From positions 54,452-118,451 of the forward strand of contig JAZLFM010000013.1 of NCBI GenBank assembly GCA_045615765.1: a stretch of 64,000 bases of DNA, given 5' to 3'. Below, in pieces: positions 55,800 to 63,944 of this stretch. The notes beneath the pieces are model-generated. The model saw only the letters and a program-made list of their open reading frames with translations, did no database searches and was not told the origin of the DNA. The translations under genes were made by a program, and so were the position numbers. Origin of the DNA: UBA1715 sp045615765. GTDB lineage: Bacteria > Bacteroidota > Bacteroidia > Bacteroidales > UBA1715. Within the stretch, counting starts at the first letter, position 1. Each line of letters starts with the position of its first letter.

Positions 55800-56040
55800 C
55801 ATACTTTTCTTTCAACAGCGAAAGAAAAGTATGCAAAAGAACGCCGTCGACCCACGCCTTCGCTAAAAAACGACTGCATTCCGCTAAAGGATTTGGAATG
55901 CCGCGTGGTTAGATTTTTCAACGACATTGCAGGAGGCATCAAATCCTTTTTAACGCTTCATTCCGTCGTTTTTCTTAACGCTCATTCGTGAAGTCGAAAG
56001 GGGTTCTTTCGTTCTTTCTTGACCTGCAGCAAGAAAGAAC
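55800..56040. repeat. Palindrome-rich non-coding element
   Basis: The ~400-base gap from 55750 to 56148 holds no gene but several inverted repeats. CATACTTTTCTTTC (55800-55813) pairs perfectly with 55820-55833. GTTCTTTCTTG (56011-56021) pairs perfectly with 56030-56040. GCATTCC (55876-55882) pairs with GGAATGC (55895-55901). AAAAACGAC (55866-55874) pairs with GTCGTTTTT (55965-55973). The outer hairpins bound the element, and its base composition is visibly higher in G and C than the flanks. No reading frame of note is present. It may be a decayed or miniature mobile element or a repeated intergenic element. 56041-56148 shows nothing further. Confidence 0.6.
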
Positions 56041-56148
56041 AAGAACATTATTCAAGAATCCCACGAATATGCGTGTAACAATGCCTACAGCCAAGATGTA
56101 TGTTCTCTCCTAATATTACTCTTTGCGAAATTCTTGATTGAATTAATG

Positions 56149-57045
56149 TTATTCTATATGAAATTCAAATTTCAATAATTTTCGTGGTAGGACATCATCC
56201 AAACTATTTAAATCTTTTTCTGTTAACTCTATTAAATTACATTTATGCTTTGCATATAATTCAAGTTTTTCTTTTTTTCTGTTTGCATATTTTTCGTTCT
56301 CTTCCATTCCCCAAAATTCGATATATACTTTTGCTTTTGGTATATAGAAATCTGATAATATATCATCTTCCACCGGAACTTTACGTTCGTATGCATGAGA
56401 GATACCATTTTGGTACAAATAATCGTCAATCATGGCTTCTGCGCGAGATCGGACGTAATGGCCATCTTGTGTACGAATTTTAGCTTTATATTTTAGTCTA
56501 TATTCGTCTGTACTATTTGCTTCTGTAATATCAATATTTTCATTAAGATCTTGGATTTCATTCTCATAGTTTTTACCCGTTGCTATATTAACGGATTTAA
56601 GGAAAAAGGTGTTTGTAAAAAGTTTTTCACTCCAAACAACATATTTTGTACCTTGTATGGATTCCATTTCAAATCCACCATTGTTTTTCCCTTCATTGGT
56701 AAGAAACCAGCCAAATCCTTTTTTGTTTTCAATCCAACCTAATTCTTCAAGGATGGTGTTTATACGTCTAGCAGATAATAGAAATTTCTCACCGATTTTT
56801 GTAGCGTTAAAAGTTTCAGAGTATTTTGTAGATTTTTTCTCTAAATCAATATTTGTGGGCCATGTGATAAATTCTCCAAATTTTGGATTGTATGCCATTT
56901 TGCCACCGGCAATTTCACCTTCTTTCGTCAAATGCCACTTTTCATCTTTTTTATATATCCATCCTTTTTCTGAAAGAGTCTTAAATAATGATTGAGGTTC
57001 TAAATTGCGTTCTTTTGCTAAAGTTGTCGTTGAAATATAGTCCAT
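56149..57045 (-). CDS. Winged-helix-like repeats fused to a PD-(D/E)XK nuclease-like domain
   Basis: 298 residues, no signal peptide. Residues ~1-60 and ~75-135 look like two copies of a small winged-helix unit: a helix (TTLAKERNLEPQSLFKTLSE / NATKIGEKFLLSARRINTIL), a GW block, then W-x-L-T-x-E/N-E-G-x-x-x-G-G. Residues ~200-290 resemble a PD-(D/E)XK fold: YVRSRAEAMIDDYL, SHAYERKVPV, LSDFYIPKAKVYIEFWGM with candidate D and E-x-W residues, then YANRKKEKLELYAKHKCNLI. Proteins of this type are annotated only as hypothetical or nuclease-like. It has its own promoter. The physiological target (own DNA repair or foreign DNA) is unknown. Confidence 0.65.
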   Translation of the reverse strand: MDYISTTTLAKERNLEPQSLFKTLSEKGWIYKKDEKWHLTKEGEIAGGKMAYNPKFGEFITWPTNIDLEKKSTKYSETFNATKIGEKFLLSARRINTILEELGWIENKKGFGWFLTNEGKNNGGFEMESIQGTKYVVWSEKLFTNTFFLKSVNIATGKNYENEIQDLNENIDITEANSTDEYRLKYKAKIRTQDGHYVRSRAEAMIDDYLYQNGISHAYERKVPVEDDILSDFYIPKAKVYIEFWGMEENEKYANRKKEKLELYAKHKCNLIELTEKDLNSLDDVLPRKLLKFEFHIE

Positions 57046-57106
57046 ATTTGTACAATTAATTTAGAAAAGAGAGGAAATATCCTAACTATTCTTTGTTATA
57101 ATAGTC

Positions 57107-57138
57107 CAAAGATAATATTTTCATTTTAGAAAGGCAAA
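57107..57138 (-). promoter_or_regulatory. Putative promoter of the nuclease-like gene
   Basis: Read on the minus strand: TTTG (57138-57135), 20 bases, then TATCTTTG (57114-57107). The gene starts at 57045. The -33 element lies inside the 3' end of the upstream gene. Confidence 0.5.
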
Positions 57139-57677
57139 ATGTCATCTGAATTTGTCTTGTGGACAACATGCTCAATATTAAGTTTTTGAATTGACTCTAC
57201 GAAATCCTTTAGAACTCGGCAGACCTCATTTGTGTTGTTGTATAAGGTTTTGTTGTTTACGGTTTTCAATACTTCAATAAAACTATCAATGTCACATGAT
57301 GCAGTTTTTTTGTCTTTTGTGAAAATGTTGCTCAAATGACTTATTGCTTCTTTTGCGTTCTTGTCTTTTGTAGACTGATTTATACGATTTATCAGTTTGT
57401 TAAAATCATTTATATTTAAAACAAATATAAAATCATCTTCCTCCTCTGAATTTATGATAGAACTAAAATCTTCAAAATCGGATTCAGGAAAGTAAGGATC
57501 ATTTATTTCTATATTTATGGATACAGTATTGTTGTGTTTTATTTGTTCAGATATTTCTTGTATTAATTCGTCGTTGAGTTCTTTGACAATTGCGATTAGG
57601 AGGTCGGTATATTCTTTGTTAGAGGTGTCTTTTTTAAGATAATTCAAAAGTTGTTGTTGTGTTATTTTCTTGTCCAT
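57126..57677 (-). CDS. Uncharacterised acidic helical protein
   Basis: 183 residues from the ATG at 57677 (MDKKITQQQLLNYLKK). The frame runs back to 57752, but that stretch is hydrophobic and AT-rich and ends at a weak ATG, so I prefer the inner start. No signal peptide or membrane segment. The sequence is rich in Asn, Asp, Glu, Lys and Ile, with predicted helices flanking a central strand-like part (INSEEEDDFIFVLNIND). I recognise no family. It lies on the same strand as, and 80 bases upstream of, the nuclease-like gene, which has its own promoter between them. Confidence 0.55.
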   Translation of the reverse strand: MDKKITQQQLLNYLKKDTSNKEYTDLLIAIVKELNDELIQEISEQIKHNNTVSINIEINDPYFPESDFEDFSSIINSEEEDDFIFVLNINDFNKLINRINQSTKDKNAKEAISHLSNIFTKDKKTASCDIDSFIEVLKTVNNKTLYNNTNEVCRVLKDFVESIQKLNIEHVVHKTNSDDILPF

Positions 57678-57965
57678 AGTGATTTTTTCTTGCAAGATAT
57701 TATTAGAAGAAGGTAAAAAAAAGTGGAAATAGAAAAATATAATAGGCTTCAAACATCCATCAATAAAGGGGTGGGGTGAAAATCATATATAAAAGTGGTG
57801 GAATTTTGTAAAAAGAACCTCCTATTCTTCTGACTTTGTATAACTCCTTTCATCTTTTTCGTCAATATTGCATTTAAATCCAATAGATTGGAAGCGTGTT
57901 GACTGCTCATTACATTTACTCTGTTTTAAATCTTATACGGCTAAGTGTTTTAAAAAAGTAGTATT

Positions 57966-58490
57966 ATGAAAAAAATGATTATGAGTTTATTTTGTGGAGT
58001 ATCACTGTTTGGCTGCTCTGCATGTCGTTCAACAATCGACACGACAACGGTTCCAGAGTTCGATTTAAATCTTTTTATGGGTAAATGGTATGAAATTGCT
58101 CGTTTCGACCACTTTTTTGAACGCGATTTGGTTGGCTGTACAGCCGATTATTCCATTCTTCCCGACAATACGATACAGGTAGTGAATTCGGGATACAAGA
58201 AGGATTTCAATGGTAAATTTAAGCAATCGGTTGGCAAAGCTCGTCGTTCGGATAATACAATTCCTGGAAAGTTGGAAGTGTCGTTTTTCCTTTGGTTTTA
58301 TTCCGATTATAATGTGTTGTATCTGTCGCCCGATTACAACTATGTCTTAATTGGAGGTAGCAGCAATAAATATTTATGGATATTGAGCCGTACGCCGCAA
58401 ATGGAACAAGATGCTATAAATACCGTTTTAGCTGTAGCTAAAGAACGAGGGTATGATACAGATAAACTAATATGGGTTTCTCAAAAGTAA
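57966..58490 (+). CDS. Blc-type lipocalin lipoprotein
   Basis: 174 residues. The N-terminal signal (MKKMIMSLFCGVSLFGCSACR) contains lipobox-like LFGC and SAC, so a lipid anchor is likely. The lipocalin G-x-W motif is clear in LFMGKWYEIARFDHFFERDL (residues ~36-55), followed by CTADYSILPDNTIQVVNSGY, GKARRSDNTIPGKLEVSFF, YVLIGGSSNKYLWILSRTP and a C-terminal helix. This is the Blc/apolipoprotein-D group, which binds lysophospholipids or fatty acids at the outer membrane. The 213 bases before it (57753-57965) and 139 bases after it show no other gene. Confidence 0.92.
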   Translation: MKKMIMSLFCGVSLFGCSACRSTIDTTTVPEFDLNLFMGKWYEIARFDHFFERDLVGCTADYSILPDNTIQVVNSGYKKDFNGKFKQSVGKARRSDNTIPGKLEVSFFLWFYSDYNVLYLSPDYNYVLIGGSSNKYLWILSRTPQMEQDAINTVLAVAKERGYDTDKLIWVSQK

Positions 58491-58615
58491 CACAAATACC
58501 GTATAGGATTTTTTAATTTTTTCTTTGCTAGTTATTTATAATAGCATAATTTATATGTAAAAACTCTCTTTCTTGTAAAATTTTGTCAACGAATATGCAT
58601 TTGCTTATATTTTTC

Positions 58616-58623
58616 TACTTTTG
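58616..58623 (+). promoter_or_regulatory. Putative -7 box for the PAP2 gene
   Basis: TACTTTTG matches TAnnTTTG but ends only six bases before the ATG at 58630, which would give a nearly leaderless transcript. No -33 element at the usual distance. Confidence 0.3.
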
Positions 58624-58629
58624 TGAGGT

Positions 58630-59397
58630 ATGGAATATCTAAAAATAGCGAAATTGCAACTGCTAACTAGTTTGTTTTTCTGCCTACAGATGGTTACTCC
58701 TGTTGTTGCACAAACGGATTCAAGTAAAGTAAAGGACGATTTGACCGAAGAAAGGTATCAGTTTTCTGCTAAACGAGTGATTCTTCCTGTTTCTTTGGGT
58801 GTTGTCGGTGCTACAGGGTTGATACCGAATTCTCCTTTGAATAAACTGTCGAATTCTGTTCACGGGGAAATCAGCGCCCATTCATATCATACCAATGTTG
58901 ACGATTGGTTGCAATATATGCCTCTTACAATGTATATGGGACTAAATTTGGCATATATGCATAACGAACAGCATATACTAAAAAAGACTGTTTCAAAAAC
59001 TGCTATCGCTTGTTTGAGTACGATAATTATATCGAGTGGCTTAAAATATAGCGTGCGGGAGAAGCGCCCAGATAGTAATAAACATAATTCATTTCCTTCG
59101 GGTCATACGGCAGTTGTATTTACTGGGGCAGAATTGGTACGCTTGGAATATGGAAATGTGTATGGTTCAATTGCATATACAATGGCACTGATGGTAGGTT
59201 CTATGCGCGTGTATAATGATCGTCATTGGATACATGATGTAGTGTCGGGGGCGGGAATCGGTATATTGGGTGCGCGAATAGGGAATTGGCTTTGTCCGGA
59301 TTTTAAGAAATCAGAAAAGAGCAAACTTGTTAGTTTTACACCTTGTTTTTCATTTGATAAAGAAGGTTGCTTAGTGTCTGCCTCGTTGCAATTTTAA
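58630..59397 (+). CDS. PAP2 superfamily membrane phosphatase
   Basis: 255 residues with a signal/anchor at 10-27 and several hydrophobic segments. The three phosphatase signatures are present: REKRPD (~146-151, within K-x6-R-P-like spacing), PSGH with catalytic H159, and R-x5-H-x3-D with H199 and D203 in RVYNDRHWIHD. Such enzymes dephosphorylate undecaprenyl pyrophosphate, phosphatidylglycerol phosphate or lipid A phosphates on the periplasmic face. The substrate cannot be chosen from sequence. It is downstream of the lipocalin but has a 139-base gap, so it may be transcribed separately. Confidence 0.9.
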   Translation: MEYLKIAKLQLLTSLFFCLQMVTPVVAQTDSSKVKDDLTEERYQFSAKRVILPVSLGVVGATGLIPNSPLNKLSNSVHGEISAHSYHTNVDDWLQYMPLTMYMGLNLAYMHNEQHILKKTVSKTAIACLSTIIISSGLKYSVREKRPDSNKHNSFPSGHTAVVFTGAELVRLEYGNVYGSIAYTMALMVGSMRVYNDRHWIHDVVSGAGIGILGARIGNWLCPDFKKSEKSKLVSFTPCFSFDKEGCLVSASLQF

Positions 59398-59420
59398 TTG
59401 TATAGAATTTAAATTTCTCA

Positions 59421-59441
59421 GATGCGTTAGCATCGTTTTGT
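59421..59441 (+). terminator. Weak hairpin after the PAP2 gene
   Basis: GATGC (59421-59425) and GCATC (59430-59434) flank GTTA and are followed by a short T-rich tract. It lies between convergent genes; the stem is only five pairs. Confidence 0.35.
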
Positions 59442-59444
59442 TCT

Positions 59445-60095
59445 TCAATTATCTCGTTTTGCCAATTTTATAATATCTTTTGCTTCTACAAATGGTTTTT
59501 CGTAACCATTGTTGCACGCATTGTACATAGCGTTGAGCATTTCTTTCATAGAACAAGCTATTCTAAAACAACGGAATAGAGGATAGAACAAGACCATTAT
59601 TTTCTGAGTGGTAACTTGTTTTGTGTGCTGCCCTTTATATGGAGTCATAAAGCATGGACGCCAACCAAAACTATGTTTGAATCCCATATTCAAAATCTCC
59701 TGTTCGGTACTACTTTTAACTTTCTGCCAATGTAGTTTGCCATTGGCACTAGTTCCCATTCCGCTCAGATAAATAAATGACATTTTACTTTTTTCTGGCA
59801 TGATTTCGGCAAAATGAACAGGAATATCATGACTAATTACTTGATAAACATCTTGTGGAGTTCCTACAGAAGTAATACCAGCGATGAAGAATACCGCATC
59901 ATATCCTTTTAGTTTACTGTCGTCGGACTGTAAAGTCATAAAGTCTTGTAGAATGTATTCTTCGAGTTTTGGATGTGTTACCCCGCAGCTACGGCGGCTA
60001 ACAGATAAAACTTTTTCTATACGCTCATCGTCAAGCATGGCTAAAAGAACACCTTCGCCGACATATCCAGTTGCTCCAGTTAGTATAATTTTCAT
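59445..60095 (-). CDS. NAD(P)-binding Rossmann protein (atypical SDR / NAD-dependent epimerase-like)
   Basis: 216 residues. The N-terminal nucleotide-binding loop GATGYVGEGVLLAML (residues 6-20) fits the G-x-x-G-x-x-G pattern of atypical short-chain dehydrogenases. VLSVSRR, YDAVFFIAGIT and MSFIYLSGMGTSANG follow the standard strand order. HWQKVKSSTEQEIL takes the position of the Y-x-x-x-K helix but without the Tyr. Members act as oxidoreductases or NADP sensors; the substrate is unknown. It begins eight bases after the stop of the secreted-protein gene upstream, so the two probably share a transcript although they look functionally unrelated. Confidence 0.8.
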   Translation of the reverse strand: MKIILTGATGYVGEGVLLAMLDDERIEKVLSVSRRSCGVTHPKLEEYILQDFMTLQSDDSKLKGYDAVFFIAGITSVGTPQDVYQVISHDIPVHFAEIMPEKSKMSFIYLSGMGTSANGKLHWQKVKSSTEQEILNMGFKHSFGWRPCFMTPYKGQHTKQVTTQKIMVLFYPLFRCFRIACSMKEMLNAMYNACNNGYEKPFVEAKDIIKLAKRDN

Positions 60096-60103
60096 TCCAG
60101 ATT

Positions 60104-61633
60104 TTACTTTTCGATATTGTTATCAGCTTCGCAGTAGTGCAATTGACCATTGTAAATACGGTAGATTACCCCATCGATTGTAACCGTTTTCTCGGAATCG
60201 CAAGGCGAAGATTGTGTGGAATTATAAACCGTATATACGTTTGAATACGAGAATTTTCCATCTAAATCAACTTGTTTAAGACGGAAATACGAGAAAGCTG
60301 TTTTAGCAACATTGATTTGTGCGGAACAAGTGTAAAAAGCCCCTTCGTTCGAAATTGATTCAACATGGTTTGTGCATTCTGCCCAGTTTATGCCATTGGT
60401 AGAGTATTCCACTACAAAATAGTGGTTGTTGTATTCGCTTGCGGTTTCCCATATAAATTCACCTTGGTCATTTGCTTTAAAGTAAACCAATTCTATAGGC
60501 AGAAGTGTCGTTTTTCTTAAATCGTAGGATTTTACACATTCTTCTTGTGTTGTAAAAATACCAACCATATAGGCATGACCATTGTCTTTATTTAGGGAAT
60601 TATACCAGGCAGTGAAGTCATTTGAAAAATTATCCCAGCCATAGTGGTCGTTTTTGTTACCAAATTTTTGGGGATTGATATCTACATTCTTGTCGTTAAC
60701 ATTTCCTCCTTTAACATCTCCTTCTGTTTTAGGATCTGTTCCTGAATATTCATTTTCAATATAGCAGAAAATAGAACCTTTATTTAATGTAGCAAGGTTG
60801 TCTGCTTGATTTTTGTTAGGTTTTTTGCAGATAGAGATAATACTACCTGCTTGGAGAGTAAGATTTACTCTATTGTTTTGCATGTCCTTTATGAAGGCTT
60901 GTGCTCCGGGGGCAACGTCAACACTAATAGAACCACTATATGTATCAACATTTACAAAATCGGCATATAGAGTAGTGGAGATGTTTAGGGTGATATTTTG
61001 TTTTTCCACATTAATAGAACCGTCAACAATAAGAGTATTGGCATCTATTGTTGTTCCTCCTTGTGAAGAATCAAGTGTTAGGTCGCCTTCTCTTACCTCT
61101 ATTGTACCGAGGTTTGTGTTTATATTACTATTTCTTGTAATGTTTAAATCAAAATTTTGGGAATTAATAATACCGTTGTTAAGACTTACTTGAGAGCTTT
61201 CAACGTTGGAGTCGACAAGTAAATCAAATTTCTTATTCGGTTTGTTTGTGTTTTCAAGTTGAATTTTCCCATTGTTTATAAAGGTAATTTTTCTACCATT
61301 ATAGGTGCCAATGGTTATTTTGAAATTGTCTTTTATAGTAATAGTTCCGTTATTCTCAATGCTTCCTGTTTGATCAACAGTTTCATTTATAGTTAGCGTA
61401 GCATTTTCGTTAACTATAAGTTTACCTAGAGTGTTGCTGTATTTATTATCACTTCCTTCGAAAACTATAGTGTTTGCTTCAATATCTCTGTTTATAACTA
61501 TATCTGTACCTGTAGGTATATATAGTATTCCACCTCGAATGTCGCTATCTTGTACGTTACGGCATAAGGCGTTATTAAATATAAAAATAAAGAACAGAAA
61601 TACTGTGATTAGTTGTGGCTTTATTATCTTCAT
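60104..61633 (-). CDS. Secreted beta-repeat protein with T9SS-type linker but no recognisable sorting domain
   Basis: 509 residues with a signal peptide (IKPQLITVFLFFIFIFNNALC). Residues ~25-290 are short beta-strand repeats rich in Asn and Ile/Val with recurring NNGTI, ENNGTI and VDGSIN-like turns, suggesting a beta-helix. Residues ~375-475 (LPIELVYFKANDQGEFIWETA, then NNHYFVVEYSTNGINWAEC and YFRLKQVDLDGKFSYSNV) match the FnIII-like segment that in many Bacteroidota exported proteins directly precedes a type A sorting domain. Here the chain ends ~35 residues later (VIYRIYNGQLHYCEA) with no sorting domain that I recognise. It has a good -7 box upstream. Confidence 0.75.
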   Translation of the reverse strand: MKIIKPQLITVFLFFIFIFNNALCRNVQDSDIRGGILYIPTGTDIVINRDIEANTIVFEGSDNKYSNTLGKLIVNENATLTINETVDQTGSIENNGTITIKDNFKITIGTYNGRKITFINNGKIQLENTNKPNKKFDLLVDSNVESSQVSLNNGIINSQNFDLNITRNSNINTNLGTIEVREGDLTLDSSQGGTTIDANTLIVDGSINVEKQNITLNISTTLYADFVNVDTYSGSISVDVAPGAQAFIKDMQNNRVNLTLQAGSIISICKKPNKNQADNLATLNKGSIFCYIENEYSGTDPKTEGDVKGGNVNDKNVDINPQKFGNKNDHYGWDNFSNDFTAWYNSLNKDNGHAYMVGIFTTQEECVKSYDLRKTTLLPIELVYFKANDQGEFIWETASEYNNHYFVVEYSTNGINWAECTNHVESISNEGAFYTCSAQINVAKTAFSYFRLKQVDLDGKFSYSNVYTVYNSTQSSPCDSEKTVTIDGVIYRIYNGQLHYCEADNNIEK

Positions 61634-61666
61634 GTCTTCTTGTCGCTAAAAACAAAAATCTGTTTG

Positions 61667-61674
61667 CAAAATTA
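61667..61674 (-). promoter_or_regulatory. Putative -7 box for the secreted beta-repeat protein gene
   Basis: CAAAATTA on the plus strand reads TAATTTTG on the minus strand, 33 bases before the start at 61633. No clear -33 element. Confidence 0.4.
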
Positions 61675-62046
61675 TAATTTTTATGAAATGTTATAACTAA
61701 GAACTGAATTTATATTTTTCTTTTTCGAAATGTCTTTATTAAGACTTTAGTTTTGCTTCAAAGGTTACGTTTGATTGTTGTTATACAAATAAATTATTAT
61801 ACCGAATAATATGTGGTTCAACTGATAATGTTGAATGTAACAGTTTTCTAAACAATCGATGTTTTCTGTCGATAATGTGATGTGTGTGATACGATAATGT
61901 TGTGGTTGCAGGAGCAATAAATAGGGAATAATTGATTATTTAACCCCAAAATACATTTTTTTGATTCTTCATTTCACCCCTATAAATAGATTTTTGTACC
62001 CCACAACCGTTTTTCAGGACTTTTATTCTGCTATAAAAACCACTTT

Positions 62047-62078
62047 TTTGAGCGTAAGAATATCTGCATATAATTTTG
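62047..62078 (+). promoter_or_regulatory. Putative promoter of the acyl-CoA synthetase gene
   Basis: TTTG (62047-62050), 20 bases, TAATTTTG (62071-62078), then 64 bases to the ATG at 62143. It is the best-spaced promoter in the window. Confidence 0.6.
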
Positions 62079-62142
62079 CCAGCAAGAAAATCGAAAACCA
62101 TAAAAGAGCTCATTGTGGTTTTAATATTAAAAAGAAAACTAT

Positions 62143-63777
62143 ATGAAAACATTTGTTGAATTATTTAACGAATCGGTAAATGCTTGTTGGGACAAGCCTG
62201 CAATTTCACAATATGGAAGTGAACCTCTAACGTATGGTGAATTTGCAAAAGAAATTAATGTATTGCAAAAATTATGGGCACAAGCTGGACTAAAGGCGGG
62301 TGACAAGGTTGCAATTAATGCAAAGAGTAGCGTGAATTGGTTAACCGCATTTATGGCATCGGTTACTGGTGGTTACGTTAGTGTACAACTTTTTAACGGC
62401 TTTACTGCTACAGATACACAAAACTTGGTTGATCATTCCGATAGTAGAATTCTATACACAGAGAAGAAGACATTTTCTGCGATGGATTTTGAATCTATGC
62501 CACAGTTATTAGCTGCAATAGATACAGACACAAATGAACTTTTAGCAACTCGTGGCAATTTTGCTGAATTGTATGCAAACCGATATGCTGATATTCCGGT
62601 AGAATTCAAACCGGAGGATTATAAGGTTTGTAATGTAGGAATGGATGATGTTTGTGCTATTATGTACACTTCAGGATCGACGGGAAATCCGAAAGGGGTA
62701 ATGTTGAGTGTGAAGAATTTTAGTGCAAATGTGGAATGTATTCTTAAAACAATTCCAATGAGAAGAGGTGAGAATATATTGAGTATATTACCGTATGCTC
62801 ATATTTTTGGTTTGTCGGTAGATGGCATAACTTCTCTTAGTGTTGGCATGCATTTGTGCGTATTGGGTTGTCCTCCAATTCCTTCCATTTTACAGAAAGC
62901 TTTTACTGAATTAAAACCACATGTGTTCTTTGCTGTACCATTAGTATTGGCGAAATTTACCGAATTTGTGTTAGGTGATTTGTTGAAGTCCGAAGAAAAC
63001 AAGGCTAAGTTAGACCAATATGAGAAATATCCGGAATTTTGTCTAGAACTACGAAAAATTGTAACAGAAGCAATGGGAGGCAATATTGAAGTTTTTGCAA
63101 CAGGTGGAGCTGCAATTCCTCCAGAAGTAGAATCTTTGTTGGCATTTAAATTGAAAACACCATTTATAACAGGGTATGGTATGACGGAGTGTGCTCCTGT
63201 CATTTCTTTAGGTCCTGTAGGAAAATATAAAGCGAAGTCGTGTGGACAAGTTCCTAAAGGTTATATGGATGTAAAGATTTGCTCATCAAATCCACGTACT
63301 ATTCCTGGTGAAGTTATGGTAAAAGGAGATTCTGTATTTGTTGGTTATTATAAAAATGAAGAAGCTACCGCAGCTGTGTTGTCAGAAGATGGTTGGTTGC
63401 GTACCGGAGATGTTGGTGTAATAGACGAAGACAATATATTGTTCCTTTCTGGTCGTTGCAAGAATATGATTTTAACAAGCAACGGACAAAATGTATTCCC
63501 TGAAGAAATAGAAGTTGTCTTAAATGCTTTGCCGTTAGTTGCGGAATCAGTTGTTGTACAACGTGATAGTCAAATACATGCTATTATTGTTCCTAATGCT
63601 GCAGTAATAGAAGAAAAAGCTATGGATGCAGAAACTGTACAAACTATTATGAAAGAAAATATTGTGGCATTGAATAATAGTATTCCAAAATATTCATCGG
63701 TAAGTAGTTTTGAACTTCGTTTCGAACCGTTTGCAAAGACGCCAAAGGGTAGCATAAAGAGATTTATGTATATGTAA
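62143..63777 (+). CDS. AMP-forming acyl-CoA synthetase / AMP-binding protein
   Basis: 544 residues, normal for the ANL family. The P-loop-like motif YTSGSTGNPKGVML is at ~175-190. ILPYAHIFGLS follows. VFATGGAAIPPEVE and TGYGMTECAPVISLG (A5 motif) lie at ~325-360, and WLRTGDVGVIDEDN plus SGRCKNMILTSNGQNVFPEEIE mark the hinge and C-terminal lid. The final Lys region is AKTPKGSIKRFMY, with the catalytic Lys. The sequence is closest to long-chain fatty acid CoA ligases (FadD type), but the acyl substrate is not fixed by motifs. Soluble, cytoplasmic or membrane-associated. Monocistronic between its own promoter and terminator. Confidence 0.92.
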   Translation: MKTFVELFNESVNACWDKPAISQYGSEPLTYGEFAKEINVLQKLWAQAGLKAGDKVAINAKSSVNWLTAFMASVTGGYVSVQLFNGFTATDTQNLVDHSDSRILYTEKKTFSAMDFESMPQLLAAIDTDTNELLATRGNFAELYANRYADIPVEFKPEDYKVCNVGMDDVCAIMYTSGSTGNPKGVMLSVKNFSANVECILKTIPMRRGENILSILPYAHIFGLSVDGITSLSVGMHLCVLGCPPIPSILQKAFTELKPHVFFAVPLVLAKFTEFVLGDLLKSEENKAKLDQYEKYPEFCLELRKIVTEAMGGNIEVFATGGAAIPPEVESLLAFKLKTPFITGYGMTECAPVISLGPVGKYKAKSCGQVPKGYMDVKICSSNPRTIPGEVMVKGDSVFVGYYKNEEATAAVLSEDGWLRTGDVGVIDEDNILFLSGRCKNMILTSNGQNVFPEEIEVVLNALPLVAESVVVQRDSQIHAIIVPNAAVIEEKAMDAETVQTIMKENIVALNNSIPKYSSVSSFELRFEPFAKTPKGSIKRFMYM

Positions 63778-63800
63778 TTAGGTTTTGATTATTAAAGAGG

Positions 63801-63837
63801 GAAGCACTTTCAGGAAACTGGAAGTGCTTTTTTTTTA
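63801..63837 (+). terminator. Intrinsic terminator after the acyl-CoA synthetase gene
   Basis: AGCACTTTCAG pairs with CTGGAAGTGCT (one G-T pair) over a GAAA loop, then nine or more T. Confidence 0.85.
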
Positions 63838-63913
63838 ATACATTATAGTTATGTAATTGATTGCGATATAGAAGGATAAATATGGTAAACGACCATATCG
63901 GTATATATAAAAC

Positions 63914-63942
63914 AAAAAACCACGACAAATTGCCGTGGTTTT
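63914..63942 (-). terminator. Intrinsic terminator of the tRNA-Lys transcript
   Basis: On the minus strand AAAACCACG (63942-63934) pairs with CGTGGTTTT (63924-63916), and T-rich sequence follows. It starts directly after the tRNA 3' end. Confidence 0.75.
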
Positions 63943-63944
63943 CG

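Larger units (their letters stand above)
61634..62142. other. 509-base intergenic region with divergent promoters
   Basis: No gene is visible. Near its left end lies a minus-strand box and near its right end a plus-strand promoter. Between them are three copies of GATAATGT (61824, 61871, 61893) and two C-rich patches (AACCCC at 61942, ACCCC at 61975 and 61999). I see no tRNA, riboswitch or strong hairpin. Confidence 0.5.

Noticed and set aside
57753..57965. Possible small gene or RNA in the gap before the lipocalin gene
   Set aside because: No frame with a plausible start, no hairpin and no promoter box were found; I see nothing in it.
62799..63203. A 134-residue frame on the minus strand
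   Set aside because: It is the reverse shadow of the AMP-binding gene, with no start context and no recognisable domain.
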